Origin: Roseitalea porphyridii
Lineage (GTDB): Bacteria; Pseudomonadota; Alphaproteobacteria; Rhizobiales; Rhizobiaceae
Assembly: GCF_004331955.1 (NCBI RefSeq)
Contig: NZ_CP036532.1
Coordinates: 1,736,001 to 1,800,000, forward strand
Reading direction: 5' to 3'
Length of the DNA: 64,000 bases
Positions within the stretch are counted from its first letter, which is position 1, and each line of letters opens with the position of its first letter. The notes beneath the pieces were generated by a model. The model was not told the origin of the DNA. It ran no database searches and saw only the letters and a list, made by a program, of their open reading frames with translations. Shown here piece by piece: positions 58,918 through 64,000 of this stretch. The position numbers and the translations under genes were made by a program.

Positions 58918-61632
58918 GTGGCGGGTCCGGGTGAGACAACGACCAGGAAGCGACGTGGCTGGGAACCGGTAGCGGACGAGACCGCCGCACCGGCCGAATG
59001 CCGCGCGTTCCTGCATGCGCCTGCAATTCCGAAGAGACCGACATCGGCTGAAAAACGCGCCGAGCGCACGGCCGCCGAAATCCCGGCGCCTGCACCGGCC
59101 GCACCGTCTCCGCGCGCCCGCCCGCGCCTTCAGGCCCTGCGCGCGCGATGGACGGCGCATCTGGCGCGCGCGCTCGACGACGAGGCGGCGTTCGGCACGC
59201 CTTTCCTGCTCGTCCCGGTCCTGCTGCTCGTCGGCGTCGCAGGCTATTTCGCGCTGCCGGCCGAACCGGCGGCCCACAATTTGCCGCTGGCGCTGGGCTT
59301 TTGTGCCTTGCTGTGGCACATCGCCCGGTCACGCTCGCGACCGGTTGCGCGGGTGCTGCTGACGGGCGTGCTGCTGCTCGCCGGCATGGCGCTGGCGCAA
59401 TGGCACACCATGGCACAGGCGACGCAGATGCTCGGCGCGGAAGTCACCACCCATCTGACCGGCCGGATCGTGCGCATGGAGCAGCGGCCCGACGGGTCGG
59501 TCCGCTACACGCTCGATGTGCTGGCGACCGAGCGGCCGCGGCTTCGGCACGTGCCCGACCGGCTGCGCGTGACCGCCCGCGTCCCGGTAAGCGACGTGCG
59601 CGCGGGCGACGGACTGAAAGGGGTCGCGCGGCTGTTCCCGCTGTCCGGTCCGGCCCGGCCGGGCGGCTACGATTTCACATTTCACGGCTATTTCGCCGGC
59701 CATGGCGCCAACGGCTTCTTCTACGGCGCGCCGGAAAAGGTCGCCGCGCCACCGCCGGACGGTTGGCGCGCGGCCGTCGCGGCACGGCTGCAGAACGCCC
59801 GGCTGTGGCTCGGCCAACGCATCCGCGCGGCCGCGCCCGGCGAAGCCGGCACGGTCGCCGCCGCGCTCGTCAATGGCGACAAGTCGGCGATCCCCGAACC
59901 GGTCAACGAGGCGCTGCGCATCTCCGGCCTTGCGCACATTCTGACAATATCTGGCCTTCATATGGCCCTCGTCGCCGGCACGGTGATGATCGGGCTGCGG
60001 GCGGGCCTTGCCCTGTCGGGTCCGCTGGTGGCCGGACACGCGGTCAAGAAGCATGCGGCGCTCGTAGCGCTGGCGGCGATCTTCGTCTATCTGTTCATGG
60101 CCGGGGCGGGCGTCGCCACGCAGCGCTCCTTCACCATGCTGGCGGTGATGCTCGCGGCGCTGCTGCTCGACCGGCGCGCCATATCCAAACGCAACCTGGC
60201 GATCGCGGCGATCGTCATCATCGCGCTGCATCCGGCCGCCGTCGTCGGGCCCAGCTTCCACATGTCGTTTGCGGCGACGCTCGCCCTGATCGCGCTCTAC
60301 GACCTCTGGAACCGCCGCCGCGCAGAGCGGGCAAGCCGAAGCCCGGCGAAACCGCGGCCCGAGGGGATCGCGGCCGCCGGCAGTGGCGCGTTTCGCTTCT
60401 TCGTCGCGCTCGCCGCCACATCGCTGGTCGCCGGCGCGGCGAGCGGGCTCTATGCCGCCTACCACTTCCAGCGCGTCGCCGTTCTGGGCCTCGTGACGAA
60501 CCTTGCGGCGATGCCGATCGTCTCGCTGATCACCATGCCGCTGGCGATCCTGGCGACGCTGGCCATACCGTTCGGTGTCGATGGCCCGCTCTACGCGATG
60601 ATGGCGGCCAGCGCGGGCTGGATCCTCGCCATAGCCCAATGGGTCGCCGCCCGTTCGCCGGACGGCATGGTCGGCGCCATGTCGAACGCGGCGATGCTGT
60701 GGGCGACGGCCGCCATGGTCTGGTTTTGCGTGTGCCGCACGTGGCTGCGCTGGGGCGCGGTGCTGCCGGCGCTGGCCGCGACGATGTTCATGGGCCAGCG
60801 CGACCTGCCCCTGGCGGTGATCTCCGAGGACGGCCGCCAGATGGCCGTCGTCGGCACCAGCGGCGCACTCGCCGTGAACAGGGCGCGGCCGAACGCGTTC
60901 ATCGTCGAGCAATGGCAGCAGGCCTATGCGGCGCGGACGGTGATCAAGCCGGTTGGTCTGGAAGACGGTGTTGCAGAATGGGTGCTCCCGGACGCGGCAG
61001 CGGCGGTTCCTGCGCATCGCGCGGCCGATGCCGAGCCGGGCGGTCGCCGCGCGCAAGGCGCCGACCCTGTCGCCCCGATGCGCTGCGCCGAACAAATCTG
61101 CATCGCGACGGTCTGGCGCGGCGCCGAGCGATACGATCTTGTGATCCTGTCAGCGCCTTTTCCAGACGGTCCCACGAACGCGACGGCGGAGACCGGTGGG
61201 TTGAAGGCTATCGATGCAGAGGCCCATGACGGCGGCCACCACCACGCGTCCGTCCTCTGCGGGCGGTTCGATCTGATCGTTCTCGCCTACGCGCCGGCGG
61301 AGTCACCCTGCGACGACGGAACGCTCGTGCTCACGGCACGGGATCTGGCGTTCGCCGGCAGTGCGGAGATCAGACCTGCGCCGCGGGGTCGTCTGCGAAC
61401 TCGGGAAAATGGAACGGCACCCGACCCGCCGCATGAAACAAGGCTTTCGCAGGAAACCGCACCGCAGACCCGGTCCGAATCGGAACGCTTGGAGGCCGAG
61501 GCGGGGACCGCAAAGAAGAGTGGCGCGGTTTCGCCAAGGCTCGCCGTCCGCCACGCCGTCTCGACGCCGTTGCGCCCCTGGCATGACGCTCGCCGCTGGA
61601 GCCGGGCCGCGCGCAATCTGGCACCCTATTGA
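58918..61632 (+). CDS. comEC: ComEC/Rec2-family competence protein
   Basis: A 904-residue polytopic membrane protein. The N-terminal 80 residues are an Ala/Pro/Arg-rich cytoplasmic tail, followed by an OB-like DUF4131 domain and the Competence domain with ISGLAHILTISGLHMALVAG. There are about 10 membrane spans. Unlike the Bacillus protein, no metallo-beta-lactamase HxHxDH motif is visible; the C-terminal 250 residues are hydrophilic and poorly conserved (RAADAEPGGRRAQGADPVAP). It would carry single-stranded DNA across the inner membrane. GTG at 58918 is the start. Confidence 0.9.
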   Translation: MAGPGETTTRKRRGWEPVADETAAPAECRAFLHAPAIPKRPTSAEKRAERTAAEIPAPAPAAPSPRARPRLQALRARWTAHLARALDDEAAFGTPFLLVPVLLLVGVAGYFALPAEPAAHNLPLALGFCALLWHIARSRSRPVARVLLTGVLLLAGMALAQWHTMAQATQMLGAEVTTHLTGRIVRMEQRPDGSVRYTLDVLATERPRLRHVPDRLRVTARVPVSDVRAGDGLKGVARLFPLSGPARPGGYDFTFHGYFAGHGANGFFYGAPEKVAAPPPDGWRAAVAARLQNARLWLGQRIRAAAPGEAGTVAAALVNGDKSAIPEPVNEALRISGLAHILTISGLHMALVAGTVMIGLRAGLALSGPLVAGHAVKKHAALVALAAIFVYLFMAGAGVATQRSFTMLAVMLAALLLDRRAISKRNLAIAAIVIIALHPAAVVGPSFHMSFAATLALIALYDLWNRRRAERASRSPAKPRPEGIAAAGSGAFRFFVALAATSLVAGAASGLYAAYHFQRVAVLGLVTNLAAMPIVSLITMPLAILATLAIPFGVDGPLYAMMAASAGWILAIAQWVAARSPDGMVGAMSNAAMLWATAAMVWFCVCRTWLRWGAVLPALAATMFMGQRDLPLAVISEDGRQMAVVGTSGALAVNRARPNAFIVEQWQQAYAARTVIKPVGLEDGVAEWVLPDAAAAVPAHRAADAEPGGRRAQGADPVAPMRCAEQICIATVWRGAERYDLVILSAPFPDGPTNATAETGGLKAIDAEAHDGGHHHASVLCGRFDLIVLAYAPAESPCDDGTLVLTARDLAFAGSAEIRPAPRGRLRTRENGTAPDPPHETRLSQETAPQTRSESERLEAEAGTAKKSGAVSPRLAVRHAVSTPLRPWHDARRWSRAARNLAPY

Positions 61633-61692
61633 CCGCCTACCGATCGCGCGGACCCGGCCGCGACCACCGGTCGACCGGCCGCTTGTGCCGCG

Positions 61693-62409
61693 TCAGTAGC
61701 GCCGTACGAGGCCCACGAGCCGGCCCTGGATGCGCACCCGGTCGGGGCCGAAGATGCGGGTCTCGTAGGCAGGGTTGGCCGCTTCGAGTGCGATCGAGGC
61801 ACCTTTGCGCCGGAAACGCTTGAGCGTGGCTTCCTCTTCGTCGACGAGAGCGACGACGATCTCGCCCGGATTGGCGGTGTCGGTGCGCTTGATGACGACC
61901 GTGTCGCCATCGAGAATACCGGCCTGGATCATCGAATCGCCCTCGACATCGAGCGCGTAATGCTCGCCCTTGCCCATCATGTCCGGCGGCACGGAAAGGA
62001 CACGCGTCTGGTTCTCGATCGCTGAAATCGGCACGCCCGCGGCGATCTTGCCCATCACCGGAACGGCCCGGTCGTCATTGGCGCCGGCCTGCGGCATCGC
62101 TGGCGGCGATTCGGCCGGTGCCGACGGGCGGCCGAGACCGCCTTCGACGACGCTCGGCGAAAAACGCTGGCGCACCTGGTTAATCGGCTGCATCGCGTCG
62201 GGCAGCTTGATCACTTCGAGCGCACGAGCGCGATTGGGCAGGCGGCGGATGAAGCCGCGTTCCTCGAGCGCCGTGATCAGGCGATGGATGCCCGACTTGG
62301 AGGCCAGGTCCAGCGCTTCCTTCATCTCGTCGAAGGAAGGAGGGACACCGGTCTCCTTGAGCCGCTCATTGATGAACATCAGAAGGTCGAGTTGCTTGCG
62401 CGTCAGCAT
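61693..62409 (-). CDS. lexA: LexA repressor
   Basis: SOS repressor and self-cleaving protease, 238 residues. The winged helix covers [17 protein letters not shown] to about residue 70. The cleavage site is in GKIAAGVPI (Ala-Gly), the catalytic serine in [11 protein letters not shown] and the lysine in [15 protein letters not shown] at 62409 is preferred; ATG at 62436 would add nine residues. The operator GTTC-N7-GTTC lies 48 bases upstream, so it controls itself. Confidence 0.96.
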   Translation of the reverse strand: MLTRKQLDLLMFINERLKETGVPPSFDEMKEALDLASKSGIHRLITALEERGFIRRLPNRARALEVIKLPDAMQPINQVRQRFSPSVVEGGLGRPSAPAESPPAMPQAGANDDRAVPVMGKIAAGVPISAIENQTRVLSVPPDMMGKGEHYALDVEGDSMIQAGILDGDTVVIKRTDTANPGEIVVALVDEEEATLKRFRRKGASIALEAANPAYETRIFGPDRVRIQGRLVGLVRRY

Positions 62410-62456
62410 GGCGATTCCGGAAACAAACGAAAACAAACGTCGAACAGACGTTAACT

Positions 62457-62471
62457 GTTCCAGTTGTGTTC
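62457..62471 (-). promoter_or_regulatory. SOS box of lexA (GTTC-N7-GTTC)
   Basis: GTTCCAGTTGTGTTC (62457-62471) is an exact alphaproteobacterial SOS box, GTTC twice with seven bases between. It lies 48 bases before the lexA start, close to where the promoter must be. No other copy was noticed in the window. Confidence 0.85.
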
Positions 62472-62546
62472 CGCAAGCAATAAAATCCGGTTAACCGCCG
62501 GCCGATTTCCTTTGCGCGCCGCGTTACCGGCCCTCCGGGCGCGGAA

Positions 62547-62639
62547 TCACTGGCGCGGACGCAGCATCAGGCCGAAGGAAAGGGCGCTCGCGCCCGTCAG
62601 GACGGCAACTGCGACGGTCACTGCGTAAATCGTGAACAT
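62547..62639 (-). CDS. Small membrane peptide
   Basis: A 30-residue open frame: MFTIYAVTVAVAVLTGASAL then SFGLMLRPRQ. One membrane segment ends in a basic tail. The ribosome site GGGAGG is strong and well spaced (five bases). It is too short to identify; it could be a small regulator or a leader peptide. Confidence 0.45.
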   Translation of the reverse strand: MFTIYAVTVAVAVLTGASALSFGLMLRPRQ

Positions 62640-62769
62640 GGGAACCTCCCGATTGCTTGTGTTGTCGACTATGCTTCCAACAACGACATGCGGATGTGCG
62701 AAGTTGCACACGGGGCGGTCAAAGCAACGTGAACGGCGCGCGCCGATCGCCGGTTATGGGGAGCGATCC

Positions 62770-63183
62770 ATGAAGACGATCATGAAAATTGCGCCGATCG
62801 GCATGGTTTTGGCGGTCCTTTCGGGGAGCCCGGCCGCCGCCACCGGCACGGTGGAATGCACGGGCGCCGACAGCGCCGATGCCAGTGTCTTCCTGTCGGT
62901 CGGCCGGCTTCCGGTCCTCGCCGTCCTGGGCGCCGTGATCGAGGCGGAGGGGACGACCTATGCAACCGACACGGACGTCAATCCGGATGCGGAACCCATC
63001 GTCTTCGGACAGGGCTTCTCCGATGGCGACCGGCTGCGCGCCGATTTCACCGATCCGAACATCGAGCAAATCCTCGTGAGCGTGCGAATCGAGCGCGCCT
63101 TCGAGGACAAGGCCGGCGCGGAGGCGGGCATCGTGCGTGTCGCCGGCCGGGGCGCCTGGCCAATCGTCTGCGTCTCGGGCTGA
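62770..63183 (+). CDS. Exported protein of unknown function
   Basis: A 137-residue protein with a signal peptide ([20 protein letters not shown], cut near AAA-TG). The mature part is short, acidic in the middle and contains two cysteines (VECTGADS and the final IVCVSG) that could pair. Repeated hydrophobic strands ([37 protein letters not shown]) suggest a beta-sandwich. GGGGAG lies seven bases before the ATG. No family is recognised; coaD follows after 73 bases. Confidence 0.75.
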   Translation: MKTIMKIAPIGMVLAVLSGSPAAATGTVECTGADSADASVFLSVGRLPVLAVLGAVIEAEGTTYATDTDVNPDAEPIVFGQGFSDGDRLRADFTDPNIEQILVSVRIERAFEDKAGAEAGIVRVAGRGAWPIVCVSG

Positions 63184-63256
63184 GGGCGGCCGGCCAGCGC
63201 CTGCCTTCGGGCGCGAGGGGCTTTGCAGGCGCGCCATATTTGCCTACACGCTTCCC

Positions 63257-63754
63257 ATGACCCAACGCACGGCGATCTATGCGGGTTCGTTCGATCCGCT
63301 GACCAACGGCCACCTTTCGGTGCTGCGCGCGGGCCTGGTGCTGTTTGATCGCGTCACCGTGGCGATCGGCGTGCATGCGGGCAAGAAGGGCCTGTTCGCT
63401 TTCGAGGAACGCGAACGGCTTATCCATGCGGCGCTCGGGGAGACCGGTCTCGCCGGCGAACGGGTTTCGGTGGCCGCGTTCGACGGGCTGGTGGTTGAGG
63501 CCGCGCGCGCGCACGGCGCCATCGCCATGCTGCGCGGTCTGCGCGATTCGACCGACTATGCCTACGAGATGCAGATGGCGGGCATGAACACGGCCATGGC
63601 GCCGGACATCGAGACGGTCTTCGTGCCGGCCGAGGCCGAGACGCGTCCCATCGCGGCCACATTGGTGCGCCAGATCGCGGCGATGGGCGGCGACGTTTCC
63701 CCCTTCGTGCCGCCATCGGTGGAAAAGGCGCTGCGTGCGCGCTTTTCCGCCTGA
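63257..63754 (+). CDS. coaD: Phosphopantetheine adenylyltransferase
   Basis: Penultimate step of coenzyme A synthesis. The 165-residue protein has the nucleotidyltransferase motif [12 protein letters not shown] (HxGH-type) at the N-terminus and the family signature [20 protein letters not shown]. The C-terminal [19 protein letters not shown] is typical. It is in the same direction as the exported protein and the peptidylprolyl isomerase that follows 28 bases later. Confidence 0.96.
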   Translation: MTQRTAIYAGSFDPLTNGHLSVLRAGLVLFDRVTVAIGVHAGKKGLFAFEERERLIHAALGETGLAGERVSVAAFDGLVVEAARAHGAIAMLRGLRDSTDYAYEMQMAGMNTAMAPDIETVFVPAEAETRPIAATLVRQIAAMGGDVSPFVPPSVEKALRARFSA

Positions 63755-63782
63755 ACCCGATCCACTTGAACGAGGCACCTTG

Positions 63783-64000
63783 ATGCGTTTGACACGACGA
63801 ACCCTGACCGCGGCGGCCGCCGGCATGGCGCTGGCGATGACCATGGCCGGTCCCGTGACCGCCCAGTCCGACCCGGAAAACACGCTGATCATCGAACTCA
63901 AGGACGGCGAGGTGGTGATCGACCTGCGGCCGGACCTTGCACCGCGCCATGTCGAGCAGATCAAGACGCTCGCCCGCCAGGGCGCCTATGACAATGTCGC
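63783..64000 (+). CDS. Cyclophilin-type peptidylprolyl isomerase (partial)
   Basis: The gene runs off the right edge after 72 codons. A signal peptide (MRLTRRTLTAAAAGMALAMT, cut near TAQ-SD) shows export to the periplasm. It is followed by the start of a cyclophilin domain (NTLIIELKDGEVVIDLRPDL, then APRHVEQIKTLARQGAYD). The pattern KTLxRxGxYDN is typical of bacterial PpiA/PpiB. The position next to coaD is common in rhizobia. Confidence 0.93.
   Translation, partial: MRLTRRTLTAAAAGMALAMTMAGPVTAQSDPENTLIIELKDGEVVIDLRPDLAPRHVEQIKTLARQGAYDNV

Noticed and set aside
62695-62710. TGTGC-GAAGTT-GCACA near the small exported protein gene
   Set aside because: It resembles the TTGTGC-N3-GCACAA operator but has a six-base spacer, so it was not counted.

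Overview
The window is a high-GC, gene-dense stretch of an alphaproteobacterial chromosome, most likely from the Hyphomicrobiales (Rhizobiales). Evidence: a fused SecDF, an EipB-type envelope protein, DUF1489 and DUF1127 proteins, an FeS-type photolyase, a GTTC-N7-GTTC SOS box before lexA, LpxI instead of LpxH, and the short palindromic intergenic repeats typical of rhizobia. Both ends cut genes: an N-acetylmuramoyl-L-alanine amidase on the left and a cyclophilin-type isomerase on the right. Genus is not claimed.

Layout. 1-7.5 kb: cell-wall genes (amidase end, mrcA), prfB with its programmed +1 frameshift, a small unknown gene, ppsA. 7.5-11 kb: a lactate/glycolate-type permease divergent from isocitrate lyase. 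11-18.9 kb: a repeat-rich patch, a DUF815 AAA+ ATPase divergent from yajC-secDF, then homologues of the mitochondrial complex I assembly factors NDUFAF3 (Mth938 fold) and NDUFAF6 (degenerate squalene/phytoene synthase), a small anchored protein and a fatty acid hydroxylase. 18.9-24.6 kb: peroxiredoxin-like protein, exported unknown, trmFO, two tiny DUF1127 genes, the DUF2157/GDYxxLxY membrane pair, tRNA-Leu(TAG). 24.6-32.8 kb: trigger factor, SDR plus photolyase, L-serine dehydratase, DUF1489, VWA plus membrane J-protein. 32.8-42.4 kb: dacA-type carboxypeptidase, phasin, clpS-clpA, a BrnT/BrnA-type toxin-antitoxin pair, HIT protein, COG3146 acyltransferase, RidA, GDPD, EipB. 42.6-55.8 kb: rpsB-tsf-pyrH-frr-uppS-cdsA-rseP-bamA-lpxD-fabZ-lpxA-lpxI-lpxB, the classic translation/envelope superoperon. 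55.8-64 kb: gltA, gltX, comEC, lexA, two small genes, coaD, ppi.

Most interesting points. (1) At two unrelated loci (11.15-11.53 kb and 15.86-16.28 kb) the last 54-96 bases of a gene are present a second time as a fragment, separated from the intact copy by short repeats. The two copies differ almost only at synonymous positions, which looks like allelic exchange associated with the repeats rather than simple duplication. (2) A 15-bp palindrome, TTGTGC-N3-GCACAA or a close variant, occurs twice before the phasin gene, twice between the DUF1127 and DUF2157 genes and once before citrate synthase. Its TGC-N3-GCA core fits the PHB regulator PhaR and suggests a carbon-storage regulon. (3) The SecDF-NDUFAF3-NDUFAF6 gene cluster ties protein export to respiratory complex I assembly. 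No CRISPR array, prophage or complete insertion sequence was seen.
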